Source of the DNA: Bacteroidota bacterium
GTDB taxonomy: Bacteria > Bacteroidota > Bacteroidia > Chitinophagales > Chitinophagaceae
Assembly: GCA_018267705.1 (NCBI GenBank)
Contig: JAFDXX010000007.1
Location: 124,001-188,000 of the forward strand
Direction: 5' to 3'
DNA: 64,000 nt
Shown here: one piece after another, positions 49,274 through 59,299 of the stretch
Layout: every line of letters starts with the position of its first letter
Numbering within the stretch: position 1 is the stretch's first letter
The notes under the pieces: model-generated
What the model was told of the DNA's origin: nothing
What the model saw: the letters and a program-made list of their open reading frames with translations, nothing else
The model's database searches: none
Program-made: the position numbers and the translations under genes

Positions 49274-52240
49274 TTACCGATTTATTGCATTATAAATTAC
49301 ATCTTGAATTTTTCCTCTTATCCCTAAGCTGCTTAATTTATTATTCTCTCTTGTTGGATTAACACGGTTAGATAAGAAAATATAAACAATATCATAAGTA
49401 GGATCTACCCAAACACAAGTACCCGTAAACCCTGTATGGCCAAAGGTTTGCGGCGATGCTAGTTTTGATGGATAAGGAGATTTGCTGGTAGCATTATCTT
49501 TTTCTGGTTTATCAAAACCTAAACCTCTTCGGCTAATGGTGCTGTTATAGGCCGTGAATACATTAACTGTTTCTTTCTTAAAAAATCTTTTACCGTTTAA
49601 TTCTCCACCATTTAAAAGCATTTGATATAGTTGTGCTAAATCGTATGCATTACTAAATAAGCCTGCATGCCCTGCAACACCGCCAAACATTGCAGAGCCT
49701 TCGTCATGCACATCTCCCCATATTAATTGTTTGCGAAAATGTTTTTCTAATTCGGTTGGTGCAATATCTTCTAATGGCATTTTTTTTCGTGGATGAAATC
49801 CTGTTGTTATCATATTTAAAGGAGCATAGAAGTTTTCGTATGCATATTCATCTAAAGTTTTACCGCTAACGGCTTCTACAATTTTTCCTAAGAAAATAAA
49901 ATCATTATCGCTATACACATATTTATCTTGTGCAGTTAGTTTACTTTGTAATATGCGTTTGTATAAAGTGTCTTCCCAGCTATTTTTTACATATAAATTT
50001 TCTGCTACTCTGAACTGATGTTCTTCATCTTTGGTTTTTGAAAAAATATTCCAATTGGGTTCTCCGGTTTGGGCATCAATAACTTCTTTATAAAAAGGAA
50101 TGAATGGAACTAACCCTGCTTGATGTAATAAAATTTTTCTTAATGTAAGTGGTGCTTTATCGGTTCCTTTTGTCCAAGGTAAATAATCTCCTAAGGTTTT
50201 ATCTAAACTTATTTTTCCTTCTTCATACAGTTTCATAATACTTACTGTTGTAGCAGAAATTTTTGTAACAGACGCTAAATCGTAAACAGTATTTATAGAA
50301 ACAGGTTGGTTGCTTGTGGTAGATGTATTACCAAATGCTTTATTATAAATTACTTTACCATTTTTTGCAGCAAACACAACACATCCGGGAAATGCACCTT
50401 TTGCAATGGCATCATTTGCAATAGAATCTATGGCTTGTAATTTTTCAGCATTTACATTAACAATTGCCGGATTTACTACGGGAAAATAATTGTTGTATAG
50501 AATACCGTCTCCAAATTTTAAATTGTTGCAAACAGTAACAGGCAATTTCCCTTTTGGTTGAATTTTTCCTTGCAAAATATCGGCTGCAGTTGTTTGTGTT
50601 ATATCATCATCTTCGTAACAAGCATATAAATTATTTGCATTGCATACATTTTTTATTGCATAAGGATTACCAAAAAATAAAAAAACAGATTGATTGAATT
50701 TGTTTAATTCGTTTAACAAATAAACTGTTGGTTTGCTTATACCATAATTGTTGGCAGGCCTTCGGCTGTAGTTGTGAACGCCAATTATAATTGTATTATA
50801 TTTTTTTTGTTGTAATGTTAGAATGAGTTGCAGCACACTTGCACTATCTGCTTTATCAACCGAAGTAATTTTATTTAAATCATCCATTACTTCTTTACCC
50901 ATAGAAGCTTTGCTTCCAAACAAATACACATCGGCATTGTTTTCTTTTCTAAGCTTTTCTGCTATTGCGTTTTCTTTGGGTGCACCAATAGAAATATATG
51001 CTATATTATTTGTTTTAAGCGGAACTAAAGTGGGGTTATTGTTGCTTAATAAGGTAATGGCATTTTTTGCTATTGCTTCATTAATTTTTTTTGTTTGAAC
51101 ATTTAAATCAGAAATAATATTTTCTATTTCAATAGGTTTAAAATTGTTTAATCCTAAATTATATTTTGCTAATAAAACTTTTTTTACTCTTGCGTTAATA
51201 TCATCCCAACTTAATTTTTTATCTTTTATGGCTTGTAAAACTTTTTCAATACTGCCTTGAACATCTTCAGGTAAACAAAGCATATCATTTCCCGCAATTA
51301 GTGCTTGCACACTTGCTTCTCCCGAAGGATAAAATTTACTAATTCCTTGCATGCCTAAACCATCTGTAAAAGTTATTCCTTTAAAACCTAATTCTTCTTT
51401 TAATAAACCTGTTACATTTTTTTTAGATAATGAGGTGGCTTGATTGGTGGTTGTATCAATTGCAGGAATATATAAATGTGCAATCATCATGCTGCCCACT
51501 CCTGCTTTAATTAATTCTTTAAATGGATAGAGTTCTAAATTATCTAACTGTTCTCTTGTTTTATTAATAACAGGCAAATCTTTATGGCTATCTACCGATA
51601 CATCTCCATGCCCCGGAAAGTGTTTGGCACATGCCATTATATTTACATCTTGCATGCCACGCATATATTCGGTTCCAAACAAGGCAACCTTGTATTTATC
51701 TTCTCCAAAACTTCTATCGTTAATTACCGGATTATTAGGATTGTTATTAATATCAACAACGGGAGCATAATTTACTTGTACACCTATTCGTTTGCATTGC
51801 TCGCCAACTGCTTTACCAAATTCATAAATTAATTGAGCATTGTTGATGGCACCCATCATTAATTGTCGCGGAAAACTAATTACACTATCCAAACGCATAC
51901 CTAAACCCCATTCGGCATCTATACAAACCAATAAAGGTGTTTTGGTTATGCTTTGGTAATAATTGGTAAGTGTTGCCTGTCTTACAGGGCCACCTTGAAA
52001 GAAACATAATCCGCCAACATTATACTGTTTTATTAAATTAGTAACAGAATTAATATGATCTTGTCCTAAGTTGCTGTGAGCACGTATAATGATTAGTTGT
52101 GCAATACGTTCTTTCTTACTTAATTTTCTGAATTGTTTTTTTACCCATTTATCGGCAGCTTTTGAATGGTTGTAAAATGTTTGTGCATTAATACTGTAAA
52201 CAGAAAATAAAATGCAAATGGCAATGAACAGCTTTTTCAT
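49274..52240 (-). CDS. GH3 beta-N-acetylhexosaminidase fused to a beta-lactamase-like serine hydrolase
   Basis: A 988-residue exported protein (signal peptide about 1-20, ending SINAQ). Residues 35-370 are a NagZ-like GH3 domain: KHFPGHGD at 206-213, the Asp217/His219 pair in the mobile loop, and nucleophile Asp293 in TDGLGM. A GH3 C-terminal-like domain follows (about 385-580). Residues 620-985 are a class C beta-lactamase/penicillin-binding domain with Ser657 and Lys660 in SVTK, YSD, and HTGFTG. The combination suggests recycling of cell-wall muropeptides in the periplasm. This fusion is known from Bacteroidota. Whether the serine hydrolase is active is unknown. Confidence 0.93.
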   Translation of the reverse strand: MKKLFIAICILFSVYSINAQTFYNHSKAADKWVKKQFRKLSKKERIAQLIIIRAHSNLGQDHINSVTNLIKQYNVGGLCFFQGGPVRQATLTNYYQSITKTPLLVCIDAEWGLGMRLDSVISFPRQLMMGAINNAQLIYEFGKAVGEQCKRIGVQVNYAPVVDINNNPNNPVINDRSFGEDKYKVALFGTEYMRGMQDVNIMACAKHFPGHGDVSVDSHKDLPVINKTREQLDNLELYPFKELIKAGVGSMMIAHLYIPAIDTTTNQATSLSKKNVTGLLKEELGFKGITFTDGLGMQGISKFYPSGEASVQALIAGNDMLCLPEDVQGSIEKVLQAIKDKKLSWDDINARVKKVLLAKYNLGLNNFKPIEIENIISDLNVQTKKINEAIAKNAITLLSNNNPTLVPLKTNNIAYISIGAPKENAIAEKLRKENNADVYLFGSKASMGKEVMDDLNKITSVDKADSASVLQLILTLQQKKYNTIIIGVHNYSRRPANNYGISKPTVYLLNELNKFNQSVFLFFGNPYAIKNVCNANNLYACYEDDDITQTTAADILQGKIQPKGKLPVTVCNNLKFGDGILYNNYFPVVNPAIVNVNAEKLQAIDSIANDAIAKGAFPGCVVFAAKNGKVIYNKAFGNTSTTSNQPVSINTVYDLASVTKISATTVSIMKLYEEGKISLDKTLGDYLPWTKGTDKAPLTLRKILLHQAGLVPFIPFYKEVIDAQTGEPNWNIFSKTKDEEHQFRVAENLYVKNSWEDTLYKRILQSKLTAQDKYVYSDNDFIFLGKIVEAVSGKTLDEYAYENFYAPLNMITTGFHPRKKMPLEDIAPTELEKHFRKQLIWGDVHDEGSAMFGGVAGHAGLFSNAYDLAQLYQMLLNGGELNGKRFFKKETVNVFTAYNSTISRRGLGFDKPEKDNATSKSPYPSKLASPQTFGHTGFTGTCVWVDPTYDIVYIFLSNRVNPTRENNKLSSLGIRGKIQDVIYNAINR

Positions 52241-52319
52241 AATTAAAAATTGCTGCTCAAGTTAATGAAAAGTTGAAAGGTTTGCGTTTTTTTGCAGGAA
52301 TTGAGTTTTGATTAATAAA

Positions 52320-52343
52320 AAAGCCATCTTAATAGATGGCTTT
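52320..52343 (-). terminator. Terminator of the DUF5606 gene
   Basis: A 10-bp stem, AAAGCCATCT, with a 4-base loop, is followed on the minus strand by TTTTATTAATC. It lies 18 bases after the stop codon. Confidence 0.8.
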
Positions 52344-52361
52344 ACAAAATAATTTTTAGTA

Positions 52362-52775
52362 TTATGCTTCTGCTTCTTCAACAGTTGCTTCATCACTTAA
52401 TTTTAATTCAATATTTTTATTTTTAAGTACGGTAAACCATTTAATCATTTTCTTTCTATCACTATCATAAACTCTGTCAAAATCCATATCGGCATAAACT
52501 TTTTCAAAATATTTTTTTACGGCTTTTGCATCTTTTTGGTTAGGCAATGCTTCGGTACTTGCATTCATTGCTTTAAACACTTCTAAAAGATTTACGTTTT
52601 CTCTAATAGTGTACACTTCTATTCGTTCTAAATGAGAAAAATTGTGAACACGATTACTTACGAATTTGGTAGTATCATCATCTAACGAACGAACAATTGC
52701 TCCATCGTTTTTGCTATTCAATAATTCAAACAAACCCGAGAAACCCGATACTGATATTAATTTACTGTATTCCAT
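52362..52775 (-). CDS. DUF5606-type conserved protein
   Basis: A 137-residue cytoplasmic protein of a family confined to Bacteroidota (DUF5606). It starts with the typical LISVSGFSGLFELLNSKNDGAIVRSLDD, whose core GFSGLFEL and GAIVRSLDD I recognise, and has a helical C-terminal half ending in an acidic tail. Function unknown. It is a single-gene unit ended by its own terminator. Confidence 0.85.
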   Translation of the reverse strand: MEYSKLISVSGFSGLFELLNSKNDGAIVRSLDDDTTKFVSNRVHNFSHLERIEVYTIRENVNLLEVFKAMNASTEALPNQKDAKAVKKYFEKVYADMDFDRVYDSDRKKMIKWFTVLKNKNIELKLSDEATVEEAEA

Positions 52776-52867
52776 AAAAAATATTGAGGGTGCAAAATAA
52801 AGGGAAACTACGCAAAGTTTTGCATGGATATATTTTATTAAGGAATGAATAACAGTATAAGTATTAG

Positions 52868-53521
52868 TTACGAATTATTTAATTCTTGTAAAACATTTTT
52901 AATTCTTGTTTGCAATGTTTCAAAATCTGTATATCCACGAGTTAATAAATAAAATTTTGAATCGCTTGCTTGTAATAATACACAAGGGAAACCGGTAACT
53001 TTTAATTGTTTACACAACTGAAATTCATAGTATGCTTTTTCTTTATATGTATTGCTGTGTAATTTTTTATAAAAATCTTCTTCATTAATATTATACTTTA
53101 AAACTAAGTGGCGATAAGCTTCATCATCTGTTAAATCTCTTCCTTCAAAATTTAAAGCATATTGCAAATCGGCCGCAAATGCAACTTGTTGATTGGGATA
53201 TATTTCTTTAAAAATACATAGAGCAATAGCAGGTTTTTCTGAACTTAAAAACCAATCGCTTTTATCAGGATTAAAAGCATGCCACAAAAAATCTTCTCCA
53301 AATTTTATTCCTGTTAGTTCTTCAACTTGCTTATAATGATTTTTAATAACGGGAGCAATTGTTTCAATAGAAGCGGGCTTATCGGCAATAATCATTCCTC
53401 CGCTCAATACTTCAAAATCAATTTCATTTTTAAAAGTTTCTGCTATTTTTTTTATAACAGGGCTAAAGCCATAACACCATCCGCAATAAGCATCGTAACA
53501 ATAAAATATGGTAAATTTCAT
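52868..53521 (-). CDS. DsbA-family oxidoreductase, cytoplasmic
   Basis: A 217-residue protein with a thioredoxin/DsbA fold and CGWC at residues 13-16, directly after the first beta strand. There is no signal peptide, which groups it with the FrnE/2-hydroxychromene-2-carboxylate isomerase branch and not with periplasmic DsbA. A cis-proline lies in VTGFPCVLL. The role may be thiol stress defence. The start is divergent from rsmE. Confidence 0.88.
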   Translation of the reverse strand: MKFTIFYCYDAYCGWCYGFSPVIKKIAETFKNEIDFEVLSGGMIIADKPASIETIAPVIKNHYKQVEELTGIKFGEDFLWHAFNPDKSDWFLSSEKPAIALCIFKEIYPNQQVAFAADLQYALNFEGRDLTDDEAYRHLVLKYNINEEDFYKKLHSNTYKEKAYYEFQLCKQLKVTGFPCVLLQASDSKFYLLTRGYTDFETLQTRIKNVLQELNNS

Positions 53522-53669
53522 TTTGCAAAGAAACTACAGTATATGCATTAAACAGAGAAATAATTAAAACAAATACTTTACAAATAATAATGCCATTATA
53601 ACGCTGCATAAATAAATTTGATTTTTAAATGAACCGATAAAAGAGTTATTTTTCAACAAAAGAATAATC

Positions 53670-54368
53670 ATGCAGCAATCATATTTTTATGAGCCAACTA
53701 TAAAAAATATTTCTCCTTTTATTTTAAGTGAAGAAACAAGTAAGCATTGTATTCAAGTACTAAGAATTAAAGAAGGCGAGTTCATAAATTTAACCGATGG
53801 CAAAGGCAATTTATTTACGGCACAAATTAAACAAGCAGATAAAAAACATTGTGTTGTAAATATTTTATCCAATCAATATAACCCAACCCAGAAAAGGGTT
53901 ATATCATTAGCCGTTTCATTAACTAAAAACAATTCAAGGTTTGAGTGGCTGTTAGAAAAAGCAACCGAAATTGGCGTAAGTGAAATAATACCGCTATTAT
54001 GTAAAAGAACAGAAAAACAACATTTCCGTTTTGAAAGAATGAATAATATTCTTATTGCTGCAATATTGCAAAGCAAACAAACATGGTTACCAATTTTACA
54101 CAACCCTACCACATTTCAAGCAACTGTTCAATCATCCTCTTACCAACAAAAATTAATTGCACATTGTATAGAAAATGAAAAAACAAGTATTACAGATTTG
54201 CCACTATCAAACAATATACAAATACTAATTGGGCCCGAAGGAGATTTTACGGAAGAAGAAATTCAATTAGCACAAAAACATAATTATCTTTCTGTAACTT
54301 TAGGTAATACCAGATTAAGAACTGAAACCGCAGGTATGGTTGCTGCAACGCTTTTATTAAACTGCTAA
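53670..54368 (+). CDS. rsmE: 16S rRNA (uracil-1498-N3)-methyltransferase RsmE
   Basis: RsmE methylates U1498 of 16S rRNA with S-adenosylmethionine. The 232-residue protein has the N-terminal PUA-like domain (about 1-70) and a SPOUT methyltransferase domain. LIGPEGDFTEEEI and LGNTRLRTETAGMVA form the deep trefoil knot that binds the cofactor. It lies 25 bases before the L,D-transpeptidase gene. TAAATTTG near 53616 may be its -7 element, though no -33 match is evident. Confidence 0.96.
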   Translation: MQQSYFYEPTIKNISPFILSEETSKHCIQVLRIKEGEFINLTDGKGNLFTAQIKQADKKHCVVNILSNQYNPTQKRVISLAVSLTKNNSRFEWLLEKATEIGVSEIIPLLCKRTEKQHFRFERMNNILIAAILQSKQTWLPILHNPTTFQATVQSSSYQQKLIAHCIENEKTSITDLPLSNNIQILIGPEGDFTEEEIQLAQKHNYLSVTLGNTRLRTETAGMVAATLLLNC

Positions 54369-54393
54369 ACCCATATTCAATAAAATATTTTGA

Positions 54394-55989
54394 ATGAGAA
54401 AAATTTTTTACGCAATTATATTTTTAATCACGTTAACTTTTTCTTGCAACAATTTTAAAAGCAAAGAAGTTGATAGAGATACTACTATAAACAATACAAC
54501 ATCTTTCAATAATTTATTTTTAGATAGTGTAGAAGTAGAAAATTTTATTGCCACACATGAAAATTTTAAACCTTACGAACAACAATATCTTGATTTTTAT
54601 AAACAACGTAATTACGAATATGCGTGGTTTGATACAAGTGGCGTTACAGAACAATCTCACAATTTTTTAAACCTTTTAAATAACACCATAAACACATTAC
54701 AAGATAGTAGTTTATACAATGCTTCGTTAATTGAAAATTATAACAAAATAGTTAAAGCAAGTAAAAAAAACATATTAAAAAAAGAAATAGAACAAATAGA
54801 ATTAAATTTAACAGGCCAGTTTTTTGCTTACGCAGCCAAAGTATATAAAGGGAGTGATATTAACACTACCGAATTAGGATGGTTTATTCCCAGAAAGAAA
54901 GTTGATTTAACCGCATTATTAGATTCAACTTTAAAAAACAATGCAAAAGAAACATACACATCATTAAATGTTCAATACAATCAATTACAACAATACCTTA
55001 GTAAATACATTGAAATTGATAAAACAATTACCGATACCATTCCTAAAATTTTAAAACCTTTTAAAAAGGGTATAGCATCCAATGCATTAATTGCCATTAA
55101 AAATAGATTGTTTCTATTGGGTGATTTAGAACAAAAAGATACCACTACTATTTTCGATTCACTATTAGTTGTTGCCGTAAAAAAATTTCAAAGAAGAATG
55201 GGCTTGGCTATAGATGGAAGCATTGGCAATAAAATGATTGATGAAATAAATATTCCAATTAAACAACGCATTCAACAAATATTAATTAATATGGAACGTG
55301 TGCGTTGGTTGCCTATTGAAGCAGATGGCAATTATATTGTTGTAAATATTCCCGAATATAAAATGCATGTGTACGATAGCGGAAAACTACAATTTAACAT
55401 GAATGTTATTGTGGGAAAAGCAAGCAATAGTACAGTAATATTTACAGGAAATTTAAAATATATAGTTTTTAGCCCATATTGGAATGTGCCGCCAAGTATT
55501 GTACAAAAAGAAACTTTACCGGGTATAAAAAAAGATCCCAACTATTTAGCAAAAAACAATATGGAAATAACCGGCAAAAGCAATGGCTTACCCATTGTTA
55601 GGCAAAAACCCGGACCCAACAATTCTCTTGGATTAGTAAAATTTTTATTTCCCAACAGCTATGATATTTATTTTCATGATACACCTAATCACGATTTATT
55701 TTCTGCAACCAGCAGAGATTTTAGCCATGGTTGTATAAGACTATCTGAGCCCAAAAAATTTGCACAATATTTATTAAGAAAAGATACAGCTACAATTTGG
55801 AAAAATAAGGTTATAGATAGTTGTATGCATTTACCAACCGAAAAATGGGTTACACTTAATAAAACCGTTCCTGTATCAATTGTTTACTTTACTGCATGGG
55901 TTGATAATAGCGGATTACTAAATTTCAGAAAAGACATTTATGGACACGATGCTAAAATGAGTGAAAAATTATTTACAAAAAAGAAGTAA
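54394..55989 (+). CDS. L,D-transpeptidase lipoprotein (YcbB-like)
   Basis: This enzyme makes 3-3 cross-links in peptidoglycan or attaches proteins to it. The 531-residue lipoprotein (Cys18 in LTFSCNN) has an N-terminal scaffold domain, a peptidoglycan-binding domain (VAVKKFQRRMGLAIDG, near 255) and a YkuD catalytic domain. The catalytic motif is SHGCIRL with Cys447, preceded by the conserved HDTP. The layout matches YcbB/LdtD. It likely shares an mRNA with rsmE. Confidence 0.93.
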   Translation: MRKIFYAIIFLITLTFSCNNFKSKEVDRDTTINNTTSFNNLFLDSVEVENFIATHENFKPYEQQYLDFYKQRNYEYAWFDTSGVTEQSHNFLNLLNNTINTLQDSSLYNASLIENYNKIVKASKKNILKKEIEQIELNLTGQFFAYAAKVYKGSDINTTELGWFIPRKKVDLTALLDSTLKNNAKETYTSLNVQYNQLQQYLSKYIEIDKTITDTIPKILKPFKKGIASNALIAIKNRLFLLGDLEQKDTTTIFDSLLVVAVKKFQRRMGLAIDGSIGNKMIDEINIPIKQRIQQILINMERVRWLPIEADGNYIVVNIPEYKMHVYDSGKLQFNMNVIVGKASNSTVIFTGNLKYIVFSPYWNVPPSIVQKETLPGIKKDPNYLAKNNMEITGKSNGLPIVRQKPGPNNSLGLVKFLFPNSYDIYFHDTPNHDLFSATSRDFSHGCIRLSEPKKFAQYLLRKDTATIWKNKVIDSCMHLPTEKWVTLNKTVPVSIVYFTAWVDNSGLLNFRKDIYGHDAKMSEKLFTKKK

Positions 55990-56083
55990 TTAATCAAACA
56001 TCAAAATCATTTAAAAAACCAATAAAAATCATATTTTACAAATGTGCCATAAACTTACTTTGCAAAAATCAAGTTAGTTTTTT

Positions 56084-57373
56084 ATGGTTCATCCTTTCAA
56101 TTACGTTTCTGCACAAGAAGCACTAAAAATTATACAAAGCAATTATAGAATATTTGTTCATGGAAGTGCCTGTACACCCATACATTTATTAACCGAATTA
56201 GCAAAACAAAAAGATAGATTACAGAATGTGGAAGTAATTTCTATAACACTGCAAGGGCATATAGAAATTGCACAACCCGGCTATGAAAATTCATTTCACA
56301 TCAATTCATTATTTGTTTCAGAACCAATAAGACAAGCCGTAAAAGAAGGAAGAGCAGATTTTATTCCTGCATTTTTAAGTGATATTCCTGATATGATTAA
56401 AACAGTTTTACCTGTTGATGTTGCATTGGTGCAAGTTTCTCCACCCGATGTGCATGGCTACTGTTCTTTAGGTTTAAGTGTTGATGTTGCCCGCACTGCT
56501 GTAAACCACGCCAAATATGTTATTGCACAAGTTAATCCGCAAATGCCCAGAACATTAGGAGACGGAATGATACATACCGATAAATTTACTGCTATGGTTT
56601 TTTGTGATGAAGCATTACCGCAGGTTGATTATGGTGCTAAAGTTTCTAATATTGAATTAACCGTAGGAAAAAATGTTGCTTCAATAATTGAGGATGGAAG
56701 CACTATACAAGTTGGTATTGGCACTATACCCGATGCAGTTTTAAAATCTTTACACCAACATAAAAACTTAGGATTACATACCGAAATGTTTAGCGATGGA
56801 ATTATTTCTTTATTTGAAAAAGATGTAATAAATAATTCACAAAAAAAAATCCATCCTAATAAAATTGTTACCGCATTTGCATTAGGCACTAATAAATTAT
56901 ATAACTATGTAAACGATAATCCTGCCATTGCTTTTTTAGATATTGATTATGTAAACAATCCGCATGTTATACGTCGCAATCCAAAAGTAGTTGCAATAAA
57001 CAGTGCAATTGAAGTAGATATTACCGGGCAAATTTGTGCCGATAGCATTGGCACTTACCAATACAGCGGCATTGGTGGGCAAATGGATTTTATGCGTGGT
57101 GCAGCATTAAGTGAAGGTGGTAAACCTATTATTGCACTTACCAGCCGTACAGCCAAAAATGTACCGCGTATTGTACCGTATTTACAACAAGGTGCAGGTG
57201 TTGTAACCACTCGTGGCCATATACATTATGTTATTTCTGAATATGGAATTGCTTATTTATATGGGAAAAATTTACGACAACGTGCTAAAGCATTAATAAA
57301 TATTGCCCACCCCGATGATAGAGAAATGCTTACTCAAAAATGTTACGAAAGGTTCAAGAATTTTACAATATAA
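56084..57373 (+). CDS. Acetyl-CoA hydrolase/transferase family protein
   Basis: A 429-residue class I CoA-transferase-like enzyme, related to acetyl-CoA hydrolase, succinyl-CoA:acetate CoA-transferase and 4-hydroxybutyrate CoA-transferase. Landmarks are VALVQVSPPDVHGYCSLGLSVD split across the first domain, VGIGTIPDAVL, LHTEMFSDGI, and the oxyanion loop GIGGQMDFMRGA. It converts acyl-CoA and a free acid, probably in acetate metabolism. The CoA partner cannot be fixed from sequence. It stands 95 bases after the L,D-transpeptidase gene, with TTACTTTG near 56058 as a weak -7 candidate. Confidence 0.9.
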   Translation: MVHPFNYVSAQEALKIIQSNYRIFVHGSACTPIHLLTELAKQKDRLQNVEVISITLQGHIEIAQPGYENSFHINSLFVSEPIRQAVKEGRADFIPAFLSDIPDMIKTVLPVDVALVQVSPPDVHGYCSLGLSVDVARTAVNHAKYVIAQVNPQMPRTLGDGMIHTDKFTAMVFCDEALPQVDYGAKVSNIELTVGKNVASIIEDGSTIQVGIGTIPDAVLKSLHQHKNLGLHTEMFSDGIISLFEKDVINNSQKKIHPNKIVTAFALGTNKLYNYVNDNPAIAFLDIDYVNNPHVIRRNPKVVAINSAIEVDITGQICADSIGTYQYSGIGGQMDFMRGAALSEGGKPIIALTSRTAKNVPRIVPYLQQGAGVVTTRGHIHYVISEYGIAYLYGKNLRQRAKALINIAHPDDREMLTQKCYERFKNFTI

Positions 57374-57489
57374 TATTTTTATGATCTGTTATTTCTATCA
57401 ATTTTTCTTTATGTGTAAGTATTAGTAAAGTAATGTTTTCGTTATTCGTCATGCAATTAATAATTTTATCCTCTTTATTAATTCATTAT

Positions 57490-58593
57490 TCAAAATAATC
57501 TCAAATTTTCTCCAGGCCTTCTAAATTGGGTAGTATCTAATTCCCAACGTTCGGCATTTAACCCATACAATTTATTGTATTTAATATATTGTTGGCGTAC
57601 CAATTCTGCAACGGGTCCTTCGCCACGCATACGTTTACCAAACCTGCTATCATTTACTTGCCCGCCATGTGCAGTTTCTATTAAATGCCAAACCTTATCT
57701 GCCCTATCTGCAAAATTTTTATACAACCAATCGTGAAACATAATTTTTATGGCACCATTTAATCGTATAAAAGTATAAGCAGAAAATACAGCACCATTAT
57801 CACTGGCCGCTTTCATAATACGTTGCATTTCATGTTCATTCAATCCTGGTATCATTGGGCCAAGCATTACACCCATTCTTACACCTGCTTCACTTAATTC
57901 TTTAATAATGCGTAATCGTTGTAAAGCAGTGGTGGTACGTGGTTCCATTACTCTTCGTAAATCTTCATTAAAAGAAGTTATACTTACCAATATACTTATG
58001 AGTTTTTTCTTTGCCATTTCTTGTAATAAATCTTTATCTCTTAACATGCCCGCATTTTTAGTAATCATACCAACAGGTTGATTAAATTCATTACATACTT
58101 CTAACAAACCTCTTGTTAATCTAAATTTTTTTTCTGCTGGTTGATAGCAATCTGTGTTACCGCTTAAGCTTATAGGTGTACATTCCCAATTTTTATTCAT
58201 TAAAAATTTTCTTAATAATATAGGAGCGTTTTTCTTTACAATAATTTTTCTTTCAAAATCTAATCCTGCACTATAACCCCAATATTCATGGGCATTTCTG
58301 GCATAACAATATATACAACCATGCTCACAACCTTGATACGGATTCATACTGTAAAACATACCAACATCAGGACTTTCAACTTTATTTACAATAGTTTTAG
58401 CATTGTCTTCTAAATAAATGGTGGCATTGTTGGTTTCTGTCCAATCATCAATTCCTTCAATATGTTCTTTCACTTTTTGATTGATTAAGAAACGATTCTT
58501 GGTATTGATTTGTGCTCCTCTTCCTTTCAAATAAGTATCGGCAATTTCAGATGGCTTAGGTTTAGCATTGGGATTATCATTAATACTTTTCAT
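57490..58593 (-). CDS. PA0069-type radical SAM protein
   Basis: A 367-residue radical SAM protein of the PA0069/SplB-like group. The iron-sulfur cysteines are Cys89, Cys93 and Cys96 in GCEHGCIYCYARN, with YWGYSAGLDFE after them. The C-terminal part has MLGPMIPGLNEHEM and FGKRMRGEGPVAELVRQQY. The reaction is unknown; the group resembles DNA photoproduct lyases. It precedes no obvious partner except the two genes upstream on the same strand. Confidence 0.88.
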   Translation of the reverse strand: MKSINDNPNAKPKPSEIADTYLKGRGAQINTKNRFLINQKVKEHIEGIDDWTETNNATIYLEDNAKTIVNKVESPDVGMFYSMNPYQGCEHGCIYCYARNAHEYWGYSAGLDFERKIIVKKNAPILLRKFLMNKNWECTPISLSGNTDCYQPAEKKFRLTRGLLEVCNEFNQPVGMITKNAGMLRDKDLLQEMAKKKLISILVSITSFNEDLRRVMEPRTTTALQRLRIIKELSEAGVRMGVMLGPMIPGLNEHEMQRIMKAASDNGAVFSAYTFIRLNGAIKIMFHDWLYKNFADRADKVWHLIETAHGGQVNDSRFGKRMRGEGPVAELVRQQYIKYNKLYGLNAERWELDTTQFRRPGENLRLF

Positions 58594-58647
58594 GATATGT
58601 ATATTATGCGTAAAAAATTTTGTTACAAATTATATTGCTGCACTAAC

Positions 58648-59292
58648 TTATAAAAACAATAAAGTGTTTTGTGTAACCATTGGTACAGCTTTGTTTAATA
58701 ACAAAAACTGTTTCGCAATCAAAAAATTTTTATTATTTATTTGTCTTTTTAATAACAACACTTCATTAACCATAAAACTTGCTTTAAAATTTTCGTGCAT
58801 ATATTTATTCCACCCTTTTTCATATTGAAAGGGTAATAATTTTCGGGCAATAGTTATATACGGTTCTGTTATAAAATACCCTTTATTCCACTTATCTAAT
58901 TTTACTAATGGTTGTAGTGATTTTAAAGATTTTACCAATTCAATAATATTATTTTTTGTACTAATATTTGTATAAATGGTGTGAGATGGGAAACTTCCAA
59001 AACCATCTATAACTATTTGAAAGGGAGAAGCTGCTTCAATCAACAATTTTATTTTAGCAATAATTTTTCTTTCCATCATTTCCACTTGTAAAAACCTAAG
59101 CAAGGTTATTTGTGGTTTGCCATGTAAAGCAGAAGGACACTCAAATTCGGTGGCAAATTGTTTTTTTATTTCTATTATTTTTTGTTGCACATCTTCAGAA
59201 GGAGAAATAATTAATAAATAATCATGCAAATTCAATTGCTGATTAGTGAAAGATTGTATTACTAATTCATTATCTGCAAAGGGTTGTTGCAT
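58648..59292 (-). CDS. 2'-5' RNA ligase-like (2H phosphoesterase) protein lacking both catalytic histidines
   Basis: A 214-residue protein with the two-lobed 2H phosphoesterase fold. Active members have two HxT motifs. Here the first reads KPQITLL, with Gln61 in place of His, and the second EPYITIAR, with Tyr145 in place of His. Both differ from histidine by a change at codon level that is visible in the DNA (CAA, TAT). The fold is otherwise well kept (FQIVIDGFGSFPSHTIYTNI core segments). It is probably a non-catalytic RNA- or nucleotide-binding protein. It lies seven bases after the Cys-rich small gene. Confidence 0.8.
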   Translation of the reverse strand: MQQPFADNELVIQSFTNQQLNLHDYLLIISPSEDVQQKIIEIKKQFATEFECPSALHGKPQITLLRFLQVEMMERKIIAKIKLLIEAASPFQIVIDGFGSFPSHTIYTNISTKNNIIELVKSLKSLQPLVKLDKWNKGYFITEPYITIARKLLPFQYEKGWNKYMHENFKASFMVNEVLLLKRQINNKNFLIAKQFLLLNKAVPMVTQNTLLFL

Positions 59293-59299
59293 GTTTTAT

